A stretch of 25,185 nt of DNA. Source: JAJYIV01 sp964616135. GTDB lineage: Bacteria; Patescibacteriota; Patescibacteriia; UBA9934; GWF2-40-263. The translations under genes were made by a program, and so were the position numbers. The first letter of the stretch is position 1. Each line of letters begins with the position of its first letter. Below the pieces are notes generated by a model. The model was not told the DNA's origin. It was given only the letters and a program-made list of their open reading frames with translations, and did not search any database. Location of the stretch: the NCBI GenBank assembly GCA_964616135.1, contig CAZTTQ010000012.1:1-25185 (forward strand). Direction: 5' to 3'. Shown piece by piece: positions 5,448 through 12,449 of the stretch.

Positions 5448-5476
5448 ATGCCATTGTGCTCGTCGAGCCCCGGCAT
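5448..5476 (+). promoter_or_regulatory. Hairpin in the 5' UTR of the 5500 gene
   Basis: ATGCC (5448-5452) pairs with GGCAT (5472-5476) around an inner GCTCG-T-CGAGC stem (5458-5468). It starts a few bases after the predicted transcription start and leaves the GGGAGAGAAGGG Shine-Dalgarno tract exposed. Possible mRNA-stability or regulatory structure. Confidence 0.4.
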
Positions 5477-5499
5477 GCCGCTGGGAGAGAAGGGACACA

Positions 5500-5700
5500 A
5501 TGAATCGCGCCGACGCCAACGCCGTGCTCCTGCTGGCCCAGCGGGACGGCAGTCACCCTCGCCTGGCCGAGGCCCTCGCGGTCCTCGGCCTCCCCGACAC
5601 GCTCTTCGACCGCCTGATGAGGGCGGCGAGGAAGGTCGAGCGCCGCCGGCCGCGGTGCGAGGTCTCCACCCCGTCGGGCCACGGGGTGAGAACGAAGTAG
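5500..5700 (+). CDS. Small orphan protein, unknown function
   Basis: A 66-residue protein, helical in the first two thirds (LAEALAVLGLPDTLFDRLMRAARKV) and basic at the C-terminus. No family was recognised. The start at 5500 follows a strong purine tract (GGGAGAGAAGGG). It is the first gene after the consensus promoter and palindromic operator, and is probably co-transcribed with the gene at 5881. Its composition is GC-rich, like the cassette genes. It could be a small DNA-binding or antitoxin-like protein, but no motif shows this. Confidence 0.5.
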   Translation: MNRADANAVLLLAQRDGSHPRLAEALAVLGLPDTLFDRLMRAARKVERRRPRCEVSTPSGHGVRTK

Positions 5701-5880
5701 GCAAGGCCCCGCCGCGTCGTTACGCGTGCCTCACCCTAGAAGAGGCTTTCTGGGGGTTCGATCGAGTTTTCCTCCCGACTTGTCGTGGGGAGGAGGGCTC
5801 CGAGAACCGGAAGGTTCGGGAGAGCAGGAGGCATGCTGCCTCCGCTCAAGCGCGGCCACGGGCTGCGCGAGGAGAAACAC
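5701..5880 (+). other. Structured intergenic RNA between two small orphan genes
   Basis: 180 nt without a gene. Stems: CCTCCC/GGGGAGG (about 5772-5794); GAACC-ggaa-GGTTC in the middle, extended by CTCCGA/CGGGAG; GAGC-GGAGGCA with TGCCTCC-GCTC just before the start. The next gene has GAGGAG seven bases upstream. It resembles the structured leaders of the cassette array in style but not in sequence. Confidence 0.4.
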
Positions 5881-6213
5881 ATGACGACGTTCTTCGAGCG
5901 CATCACCCGCCAGGCCCGCGCCACCGCGGAGCGCGCCATCGACCGGCGCAACCCGCTCCGCCTTCACCTGATCGAGGCGCAGGTCACGGCAGCGCTGAAC
6001 CAGGCCCGCGCGGACGAGCGGGAGCGCCAGGCACGCGTGCGGGCCGAGCGGGCGGCGGCCATGGCCCGCGCCAACGCGGCCCCCGCGGCCCCGATCCGGC
6101 AGCAGTGCACGGTGGTCCGCCGCGGCCTGCCGGTGCAGATCGTCGGCGCCCCCGTCCGCCGGGAGTTCATCCCGCCGGCCAGGCACATCAACGAGACCTT
6201 CGTCTCGGCGTAG
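5881..6213 (+). CDS. Orphan helical basic protein, unknown function
   Basis: 110 residues. The first ~70 are Arg/Ala/Glu-rich and likely one long amphipathic helix or coiled coil (ARADERERQARVRAERAAAM). The last ~40 contain VVRRGLPVQIVGAPVRREF, probably beta-strand. No family was recognised and there is no signal peptide. The start at 5881 follows GAGGAG. It sits downstream of the 5500 gene across a structured 180-nt spacer with no intervening terminator, and ahead of a clear terminator, so it is likely the second gene of that operon. Confidence 0.5.
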   Translation: MTTFFERITRQARATAERAIDRRNPLRLHLIEAQVTAALNQARADERERQARVRAERAAAMARANAAPAAPIRQQCTVVRRGLPVQIVGAPVRREFIPPARHINETFVSA

Positions 6214-6277
6214 CCGCCCCAGGCCCTTCGGCGTCTCGAGACGTCCGCCGAAGCCATGCCGCCACCGACGTCTCACG

Positions 6278-6310
6278 GACGGTCCAGATTCTTGGACCGT
6301 CTTTCGTTTT
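6278..6310 (+). terminator. Rho-independent terminator
   Basis: GACGGTCC (6278-6285) with GGACCGTC (6294-6301), then TTTCGTTTT. It closes the two-gene orphan operon. Confidence 0.75.
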
Positions 6311-6354
6311 GTATCCGGCTCCGTTACTATTTCGCCATACCAACGTATAAGGAT

Positions 6355-6708
6355 ATGCCGAAGGAATGGAAGAAAAACAAACCGCCCGCTTCCGTCTCTT
6401 CCGAACCGGTAGAACCGTTCGGGTCGGAATTGCTGGCCGCGGAAGTGAACGCGGACGCGCCCCAGGTCGACCTGCACGGCATGCGTGAGGACGAGGCGCG
6501 CGGGGAAGTGGAACGGTTCGTCAACGCCCAATTCGTTGCCGGCAATCGTTTCGCACGCGTGATTCACGGCAAGGGCGGCGGGCATTTGCGCCGGGAGACG
6601 CACGTGATCCTTGCGGTCTATAAGGCGCGTGGCGTCGTGGCGAATTATCGTGACGCCCTGCATGCCGTCGGTGGCGTGACCGTGTTCGCCCTCCATCCCA
6701 ACGAGTGA
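6355..6708 (+). CDS. Smr-domain protein
   Basis: 117 residues. The hallmark DLHG (39-42) and HGKGGGHLR (71-79) motifs define an Smr (small MutS-related) domain, a fold with nicking or RNA-endonuclease activity in several families. The N-terminal ~35 residues are a low-complexity basic tail. There is no MutS2 ATPase, so this is a stand-alone Smr protein. The ATG at 6355 was chosen because the frame upstream overlaps the preceding terminator. Spacing from AAGGA to the ATG is too short for a standard Shine-Dalgarno. It may be co-transcribed with the SIMPL gene 33 nt downstream. Confidence 0.85.
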   Translation: MPKEWKKNKPPASVSSEPVEPFGSELLAAEVNADAPQVDLHGMREDEARGEVERFVNAQFVAGNRFARVIHGKGGGHLRRETHVILAVYKARGVVANYRDALHAVGGVTVFALHPNE

Positions 6709-6741
6709 TACACTTGCTAAAGATTTTACCAATCGTTCTGT

Positions 6742-7515
6742 ATGTTCCCCACGTGGAAAGACAACAAGCCGTTCTCGCTCGCCCTGCTGGTGCTGTGCGC
6801 CTTTTTGACCGTGTTCGTATGGGCCAAGACGGACAAGACGGTTCGTGAGACGCGTGAAATCGGCAAGCCGGTGCCGTATGAACATTCCATCACGGTGGAT
6901 GCCCAGGCCAAGGTGACGGGCGTGCCTAACATCGCCACGGTGAACTACGGAGTGGAGACCAAGCTTCCTAAGCTGGCGGACGCGCAAAAGAAAAACACGG
7001 AAACGGCTAATGCCCTGCTGGCCAAGGTGCAGGCGGCCGGCGTCGCTCCGGAGGACATCCAGACGTCCAGCTACAATTCCTACCAGGAAACCGTTTGGAA
7101 TCCTACCAAGCAGACCAGCGATCCCGGCAACTGGATCGTCTCCCAGCAAATGACCGTCAAAGTGCGCGATGTCTCCAAGCTTTCCGGCTTGCTGGAGACG
7201 CTCGGCCAGAACGGCGCCACCAACGTTTCCGGTCCCAACTTCGCCTTGGATGACCAGGAAAATTTGAAAACGGAAGCCCGTGAAAAAGCCCTGGCCCAGA
7301 TTGATAAGAAGGCCAAGGCCTTGGCGGACCGCCTTGGCGTCCGTCTGGAACGCGTCATCGGCTACAGCGAATACGCGCAGGATCCCGGCTACCCAATGTA
7401 TGCCTATGATGCCCGTGCGGGCATGGGCGGAGGTGGCGTTGCGGCCCCGGCCGTCTCTCCTGGTACGGTGGACCTCACGTTGAACGTGACCGTCACCTAC
7501 AAATTGGTCGAATAA
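6742..7515 (+). CDS. SIMPL (DUF541) domain protein, membrane-anchored
   Basis: 257 residues. One N-terminal membrane segment (about 10-27) is followed by a SIMPL domain: SITVDAQAKVTGVPNIATVNYGVE, a helical ...AQKKNTETANALLAKVQAAG segment, EDIQTSSYNSY and a C-terminal VDLTLNVTVTYKLVE strand. These proteins are exported or periplasmic and of uncertain function; some relatives are linked to stress. No Shine-Dalgarno is visible upstream, in line with other housekeeping genes here. A stem (7523-7528/7543-7548) follows the stop but lacks a U tract. Confidence 0.85.
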   Translation: MFPTWKDNKPFSLALLVLCAFLTVFVWAKTDKTVRETREIGKPVPYEHSITVDAQAKVTGVPNIATVNYGVETKLPKLADAQKKNTETANALLAKVQAAGVAPEDIQTSSYNSYQETVWNPTKQTSDPGNWIVSQQMTVKVRDVSKLSGLLETLGQNGATNVSGPNFALDDQENLKTEAREKALAQIDKKAKALADRLGVRLERVIGYSEYAQDPGYPMYAYDARAGMGGGGVAAPAVSPGTVDLTLNVTVTYKLVE

Positions 7516-7570
7516 GATCGAACCCCCGCGTCCATGACGGACCGGGGGCTTCGCGTTAACCCACGCGCAT

Positions 7571-8797
7571 ATGTCGCGTCTTCCTCCCTCCCGTTCCGCG
7601 GTCGAAACCGAATTTCTCGAAGAAGCGCTGACCCGCGCGTGTGCGGAGCCGCGCATCATAGCCCGGGCGGAGCGCGCGTTGTCCGCCGCCGTCCACGCGG
7701 AGCCGATCATTGCCCAAAGCCTCAAGACGCCGCAGTCCCTGCCGTACCACGCGGAAGGCCCGTTCATGGAGGCGCATCTGCGTTCCATGCTGTTGGCGCT
7801 TTACGCCGTGGAAGACGGCACGTTGGATCTGCGCGCGGTGGAGGAGTTTGCCCGGCACAAGTCGTTTCGCGGGGAAATAGAAGAACTCCAGGACACCCTG
7901 CGGGAACGCGCGGCGTTTTTTGAGGCATTTGTCGTATGCCATGATGCCGCCAAATGGGTGTCCGCCAGCTGTGAGGGAGAAGAGGGAAGCGCCGGTCTCC
8001 GCCTGGGGTTCTTTGTTCCGCCGCGCGCCGCGTGGGAAGACGCCGGTGCCGCCAGCCGTGCCCGCGTGCGCACCTTGTACGCGGATTTGTACCAGGCGTT
8101 CGCCAAGGACCGAGCGGGTGAGGATCCGGCGGAGACGCAGGCTGCATTTTTTGACGCGTACGGCATCCGCGTCCATTTCCGCGGGCACGACCGCATGGTC
8201 CATGCGCCCGTCTATCGCTCCCTGCTGTCGCGTACGTGCGCGCGTTTGCGCCTAACAGAAGAAGACGCGCACGTGTTGGAATACGTGATCGCCCACCACC
8301 TGCAGCCGTTGTCCGACTTCGACGGCGTGCGCCCGGAACGCATCGGCCGCTACGTCGCGTTGGCAAACAAGGCGGGAGTGGACGGGGATGACTTTATCGA
8401 CTTGCTCCAAGCGGCAATGTTCTTGGATTACGTCGCCGGATCCGCCCTACGCCGCTCCGCCCAGGACCGGGCGCGCCATGTCGCTGACCCCGTCATCTGG
8501 TTCCTTGAGTCCGAGCACGCGTACGCGCCGTATCGCCGTCCAGAAGCCGCCAAACGGCGCGCGGAGCGCAAGAAGCAGGAACGCAACGCCGTGTTCCGTG
8601 ACGCCGGCTTGGATGGGTTGTCCTTGTTGGACGTGCTTGAAATGCCCGCCGGTCCCAAATTCGGCGCCCTGTTGTCCCGCATCCACGCCGCCATAGAGGG
8701 GGAAGGGACGATGCCGGTGTTGCCGGCCCGCGCGGCCATGGAATTGGAGCGCCGGGTGGCTGCGCTGGAGGAACGGTTCGGCAGGGAGCGCGAGTAA
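7571..8797 (+). CDS. HD-domain metal-dependent phosphohydrolase-like protein
   Basis: 408 residues. Candidate HD metal ligands are H60 and H69 in YHAEGPFMEAH, CHDAAKW (H124-D125) and AHH (242-243). HD proteins hydrolyse phosphomonoesters, phosphodiesters or nucleotides. The C-terminal third is charged and helical, ending in a short coiled coil (ELERRVAALEERFGRE). The substrate cannot be told from the sequence. No Shine-Dalgarno precedes the ATG. The stop overlaps an alternative ruvA start (TAATG), so the two are probably transcribed together. Confidence 0.7.
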   Translation: MSRLPPSRSAVETEFLEEALTRACAEPRIIARAERALSAAVHAEPIIAQSLKTPQSLPYHAEGPFMEAHLRSMLLALYAVEDGTLDLRAVEEFARHKSFRGEIEELQDTLRERAAFFEAFVVCHDAAKWVSASCEGEEGSAGLRLGFFVPPRAAWEDAGAASRARVRTLYADLYQAFAKDRAGEDPAETQAAFFDAYGIRVHFRGHDRMVHAPVYRSLLSRTCARLRLTEEDAHVLEYVIAHHLQPLSDFDGVRPERIGRYVALANKAGVDGDDFIDLLQAAMFLDYVAGSALRRSAQDRARHVADPVIWFLESEHAYAPYRRPEAAKRRAERKKQERNAVFRDAGLDGLSLLDVLEMPAGPKFGALLSRIHAAIEGEGTMPVLPARAAMELERRVAALEERFGRERE

Positions 8798-8814
8798 TGG
8801 TATCCTCCAGGCGT

Positions 8815-9366
8815 ATGATCGCCTTGCTTTCTGGTTCCGTCGTCCACCGCGGGGAGGGATATATCTTGTTGCGCACGGGGGACATCGGCTACCGCGTCCT
8901 CATGCCCGACGCGGTTTCCCGAGCGTTGCCGGAGCGCGCCACCGTGTATATCCATGAGGTTGTCCGTGAGGATTCCCGCGAGTTGTTCGGGTTTCCCGCT
9001 GTGGAGCACCTGGAGTTATTTTGGCGCCTCATCGGCATTTCGGGCATCGGTCCCAAGGGCGCGCAAAAAATCATCTTTGCCGGCCCGTTCGAACGGGTAA
9101 AACAAAGCTTGGCGCTCGGCGACCTTGCGTTTTTGACGGCGGTCCCCGGCATTGGCAAGAAGACGGCGCAAAAGATCATCTTGGAATTGAAAGGCATCTT
9201 GGCGGAAGAAGAAACGCCCGTTGCCGTGGCGGACGAAGAGGCCCTGCAGGCGTTGCTCGGCCTGGGCTACGTCAAAAAAGAAGCGCAGGAAGCCTTGGAG
9301 CACGTCGAAGGCGTCAGTACAGAAGCCCGCGTGCGCGGCGCGCTTAAGCTGCTTGCCCGCCGATAA
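8815..9366 (+). CDS. ruvA: Holliday junction branch migration subunit RuvA
   Basis: 183 residues, close to the family length. The N-terminal OB fold (MIALLSGSVVHRGEGYILL...GYRVLMP) is followed by two helix-hairpin-helix motifs (ISGIGPKGAQKI and VPGIGKKTAQKI) and a C-terminal UBA-like domain (ALQALLGLGYVKKEAQEAL) that contacts RuvB. It binds Holliday junctions and recruits the RuvB motor. The start at 8815 was chosen because RuvA normally begins with this Ile-rich strand; ATG 8797 would add six residues. TGG-TATCCT 8 nt before the ATG may be an internal leaderless-type promoter. RuvB and RuvC are not in the window. Confidence 0.93.
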   Translation: MIALLSGSVVHRGEGYILLRTGDIGYRVLMPDAVSRALPERATVYIHEVVREDSRELFGFPAVEHLELFWRLIGISGIGPKGAQKIIFAGPFERVKQSLALGDLAFLTAVPGIGKKTAQKIILELKGILAEEETPVAVADEEALQALLGLGYVKKEAQEALEHVEGVSTEARVRGALKLLARR

Positions 9367-9367
9367 T

Positions 9368-10330
9368 ATGCTGCGATCCATTCCTACGCCGGAAGCCTGG
9401 GAGGAAGCCCTGGCGCAGGTTCCGCTCCCGCGCTCCGGGGCGTTTTTGCAGTCCAAAGAATGGGGCGCGTTCCAAACGGCCGCCGGACGCGTGGTCAAAC
9501 GGTATGCGTTTGAAGACGGAGGCCGCCTGGCCGTCGCCCAAGGTCTCGAATTCCCCATGCCGTTCGGCATGTCCTACCTGTCGTTTCCGCGCGGTCCCGT
9601 CGGAGACAGTTCGGCGGCCGTAGACTTGGTGGCCGCCGCGGGGAAACAAGCGGACGCGTGTTTTGTTCGATTTGAACCAGTTGCTGCCGGCGCTCCAACC
9701 GGCGCGCGCAAGGTGGTGGACCTGCAGCCGGCGGACACGCTCATCATGGACTTGGCGCAGCCGGCAGACGTCCGTTTGGCCGCCATGCACCACAAGACCC
9801 GCTACAACCTGCGCCTGGCGGAACGCAAAGGAGTGGAAATCGCCATGGCCGGTTCCTTGGACGACGTTTGGTTCCTGTTTGAACAGACGGCCAAGCGCGG
9901 CGGGTTCTCCCTCCACGCCAAGCCGTATTACGCGGCCATGTTGGAGACGTTGGCGGAAGGCCCGTGTCGCGCGTTCTTGGCCATGGCGCTTCATGAGGGC
10001 AAACCGGTGGCGGCGAACATCATGGTGGACCACGCCGGCACGCGGACGTATCTCCACGGCGCGTCTGGGGACGCCTCGCGCGAACTGATGGCGCCGTATC
10101 TGCTCCATTGGCGCCTCCTCGAGGATGCGGCTGCCCGCGGCATGACCGCGTACGATTGGTGGGGCGTCGCTCCGGACGGCGCGGAGAACCATCCGTGGGC
10201 CGGCGTGACGCGCTTCAAGCTGGGTTTCGGCGGGGAACGGGTCTCGTATCCCGGCACGTATGATGCGGTGTTGAAACCAGGCGCGTACGCGGCCTATTCG
10301 GCCCTGCGCCACCTGCGGCGCATGATCTAG
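9368..10330 (+). CDS. FemAB/FemX-family peptidoglycan bridge aminoacyltransferase-like protein
   Basis: 320 residues. Family features are the N-terminal FLQSKEWGAFQ, HHKTRYNLRLAERKGVEI in the centre and YLHGASGD...APYLLHWRLLEDAAARGMTAYDWWGV towards the C-terminus, typical of the paired GNAT domains of FemX/FemAB. These enzymes add amino acids from aminoacyl-tRNA to the lipid II or peptidoglycan stem peptide at the inner membrane. It starts 1 nt after the ruvA stop, without a Shine-Dalgarno, so it is probably translated from the same transcript. A strong terminator follows. Confidence 0.88.
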   Translation: MLRSIPTPEAWEEALAQVPLPRSGAFLQSKEWGAFQTAAGRVVKRYAFEDGGRLAVAQGLEFPMPFGMSYLSFPRGPVGDSSAAVDLVAAAGKQADACFVRFEPVAAGAPTGARKVVDLQPADTLIMDLAQPADVRLAAMHHKTRYNLRLAERKGVEIAMAGSLDDVWFLFEQTAKRGGFSLHAKPYYAAMLETLAEGPCRAFLAMALHEGKPVAANIMVDHAGTRTYLHGASGDASRELMAPYLLHWRLLEDAAARGMTAYDWWGVAPDGAENHPWAGVTRFKLGFGGERVSYPGTYDAVLKPGAYAAYSALRHLRRMI

Positions 10331-10339
10331 GACGACAAG

Positions 10340-10367
10340 AAAACACCCTCCGGCGGGAGGGTGTTTT
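10340..10367. terminator. Bidirectional terminator between the femAB-like gene and tRNA-Arg
   Basis: AAAACACCCTCC (10340-10351) and GGAGGGTGTTTT (10356-10367) form a 12-bp stem with A/T tracts on both sides. It serves the + strand gene and the convergent tRNA. Confidence 0.9.
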
Positions 10368-10368
10368 C

Positions 10369-10445
10369 TGGTGCGCCCGACACGATTCGAACGTGTGGCC
10401 TCTTCCTTCGGAGGGAAGCGCTCTATCCAGCTGAGCTACGGGCGC
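10369..10445 (-). tRNA. tRNA-Arg (anticodon CCG)
   Basis: The reverse strand reads a full cloverleaf: acceptor GCGCCCG/CGGGCGC, D-arm with AGCTCAG...TGGATAGAGC, anticodon loop CTCCGAA with CCG at positions 34-36, T-arm with GTTCGAATC, discriminator A and an encoded CCA at 10369-10371. It decodes CGG, suiting this GC-rich genome. Confidence 0.96.
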
Positions 10446-10457
10446 GTGAGCCCATAG

Positions 10458-10486
10458 ATCTTAGGCGAAAATGACCTTTCGGTCAA
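10458..10486 (-). promoter_or_regulatory. tRNA-Arg promoter overlapping the upstream terminator
   Basis: On the minus strand, TTGACC (10481-10486), a 17-nt spacer and TAAGAT (10458-10463). Transcription would start about 6 nt before the mature tRNA. The -35 box is one arm of the terminator hairpin of the gene upstream. Confidence 0.65.
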
Positions 10487-10488
10487 TC
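10466..10488 (-). terminator. Rho-independent terminator of the DUF11-repeat gene
   Basis: The minus strand reads TGACC-gaaa-GGTCA followed by TTTTCG, directly after the gene's stop at 10494. The short stem has a GNRA-type loop. Confidence 0.6.
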
Positions 10489-10493
10489 CTTCT

Positions 10494-12389
10494 TTATTCC
10501 TCCACGACGCCTTTTTCACGGGCGGCGGGGTCGTCGGTCAGATCCGTCGTGAGCAGGTCCAATCCACGCGACAAACGTTCCTGTGTGGCGGCATCGGTTG
10601 CTTCGGCAGACGTGGCGTTCAGCAGTTTGAAGAATGAGCCGGCGTCCGTCTTTTTGGGCGTAATGGACAGGTCGAACGTCGCGAGGACGTTCTTGGACGT
10701 GCGTGGCAGGGTGGGGACGGTCCAGGTGACCGTCCGCGTGGCCGTATCGAAGGCGACGGTACCGACAGAAGCCGTCGTCTTCCCGGTCCACGAGACGTCG
10801 GCGGGGAGTACGGCGGACAACGTCACGTCCGTCAGGTCATGGAGCGTATTCACGAGCGGCCAGTACGCGCGGTAGGTGGTGGTCTGACCGACCTTGGGAG
10901 GCAAGGGACCGCTGCCAACCTTCGCGCCCGCCGGGTCAAAGAAGCGGGCGGCGGCGTCCACCGAGAATTCCGTGTTCACGCCGACCTTGATAGGCGACGT
11001 TTCCATGGAGCGGTTGCCTGTCACAGAGCCGACTTTTGCGTACGTCCCCGTCAGTTTCAGTGTGAACGTGTCCGCGACTTTGGAAGGATCCAGGCTACCG
11101 ACCAAGGGAAGGGAGACGTCGAACGTTCCCGTACCGTTTGGAGCAATTTTGGCGAGAAGCGATTCGGACGGACTGCTCCAACTGACGGTGTTACCCGTTC
11201 GTGTGCCGGTTTTGCCGATATCTGCCACATTCCAGTCGATCGGAAGCGGTTTTCCGTTGTGTGCCACGGCGGCCAAGGAAAGCTTCAGGCCCTCCACGGC
11301 GTCCGGGCTGGTGTTGGCGTAGCTGACGGAGGCACGGAGCGTACGGCCGAGGTCTGCCGTTTGGTCGCGGGACGTGCCGTTGACGACCAGGGTCAGGGAA
11401 ATCGTGCCTTGGAGGACGTCCGTCTTTGCTTCCGCCATGTCTTGGCGGAGGACGACGGTTCCGTCCAAGAAGGCGACGTCGGCGCGCACGGTTTGTTCGC
11501 CAAGCGCCGAAGAGGTGTAGCGTCCTTTGATGGTTACCGCCCGGAGCTCGCCCGGGGCGAGCGTCGCCCAGATCCAAAAGGACTGGTCCGAGGCCGCGGG
11601 CTTTGGGTCTGCGGAGGAGACGTTGAATCCCGCGGGGAAGAACACGTTCGCGCGCACGTTTTCCGCGGCCGCCGCCCCCGTGTTTTTTACGTTAAGGACG
11701 TAGGTGACTTCATCGCCCGAAACGGCCTTTTCCGGGCCGGAAACGGACGCGTCCAGCACGGATCCGTCCATGCGGACGGAAACGGTCTTAATGTCTTGGA
11801 ATTCGGAGCTGAAGTTGGCGGGCTTGTAGTCAAAGACGGCTTGGAGAGCCTGCGGGACCGTCGTAGGGGAACCCTCGGGCGGCAACGCTTCCGATCGGAA
11901 GATGCCGGTGACGACGATGGAACCGTCCGAATCCGGATTGAGGGTTCCCAGTTCCCACGTGCCGCCTTCTTGGGCCGCCGGGGGTTGGAGGGAAGTAACG
12001 TCAAAACTGGGCGGGACGCGCAACGTCATGCCGAGCGACGCGATGGGGACGTTGCCGTGGTTCGCATACTGGAAGGTATAAGAAACGGGTGCGCCCGCTT
12101 GGACTTCCGTCGGACCGTTTACGGTGACATCCAGGATGTCACCGCTTTGGAACCAACCGGAATTCCAAAGGAAAAAACCGGCCCAGGAAGCACCGGACAA
12201 GAGGACGAACGCGATCAATAACCGTACGAGGAATCGGGTGAACTTGGAGCCTTCGCGTCGGTCCAGGCGCGTCAGGTCCGGCATGGACCCGTCCGTGTCC
12301 TCATAGATCGCGCGCAGTTCATTGTGCATGCGCTTGAGCTCTTCCTTTTTGGCGGAAGGCGGGTGATGGGTGCGTTTTTCATGCGACAT
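10494..12389 (-). CDS. Membrane-anchored protein with DUF11-like (CARDB/Ig-type) repeats
   Basis: 631 residues. A charged cytoplasmic N-terminus of ~50 residues and one membrane segment (about 53-75, FLVRLLIAFVLLSGASWAGFFLW) precede a long extracellular part of repeated beta-sandwich units. Each has the pattern 'V.GP..V.aG..vtY...v.N.G...a....v...P..f' (DVTVNGPTEVQAGAPVSYTF; DASVSGPEKAVSGDEVTYVL), typical of DUF11 surface proteins. Probably a structural or adhesive envelope protein. ATG 12389 was preferred over 12407 because the -10 box TACAAT lies 9 nt upstream of it and would overlap the longer form. It follows the surface-glycan genes but has its own promoter. Confidence 0.75.
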   Translation of the reverse strand: MSHEKRTHHPPSAKKEELKRMHNELRAIYEDTDGSMPDLTRLDRREGSKFTRFLVRLLIAFVLLSGASWAGFFLWNSGWFQSGDILDVTVNGPTEVQAGAPVSYTFQYANHGNVPIASLGMTLRVPPSFDVTSLQPPAAQEGGTWELGTLNPDSDGSIVVTGIFRSEALPPEGSPTTVPQALQAVFDYKPANFSSEFQDIKTVSVRMDGSVLDASVSGPEKAVSGDEVTYVLNVKNTGAAAAENVRANVFFPAGFNVSSADPKPAASDQSFWIWATLAPGELRAVTIKGRYTSSALGEQTVRADVAFLDGTVVLRQDMAEAKTDVLQGTISLTLVVNGTSRDQTADLGRTLRASVSYANTSPDAVEGLKLSLAAVAHNGKPLPIDWNVADIGKTGTRTGNTVSWSSPSESLLAKIAPNGTGTFDVSLPLVGSLDPSKVADTFTLKLTGTYAKVGSVTGNRSMETSPIKVGVNTEFSVDAAARFFDPAGAKVGSGPLPPKVGQTTTYRAYWPLVNTLHDLTDVTLSAVLPADVSWTGKTTASVGTVAFDTATRTVTWTVPTLPRTSKNVLATFDLSITPKKTDAGSFFKLLNATSAEATDAATQERLSRGLDLLTTDLTDDPAAREKGVVEE

Positions 12390-12398
12390 ATTACGGTC

Positions 12399-12404
12399 AT
12401 TGTA
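12399..12404 (-). promoter_or_regulatory. -10 box for a near-leaderless DUF11-repeat mRNA
   Basis: TACAAT on the minus strand ends 9 nt before ATG 12389. No Shine-Dalgarno is present and no good -35 box is seen. Confidence 0.45.
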
Positions 12405-12424
12405 CAAGCTTGGGCCTGAAACGG

Positions 12425-12448
12425 AAAACCGCCCAGGAGGGCGGTTTT
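12425..12448 (-). terminator. Rho-independent terminator of the DUF4012 gene
   Basis: AAAACCGCCC and GGGCGGTTTT (12425-12434/12439-12448) form a 10-bp stem with TCCT as the loop on the minus strand, directly after the stop codon. Confidence 0.85.
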
Positions 12449-12449
12449 C

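Noticed and set aside
7523..7548. Terminator after the SIMPL gene
   Set aside because: A CCCCCG/CGGGGG stem exists but is followed by CTTCGCG without a T run, so it was left as a possible stem only.
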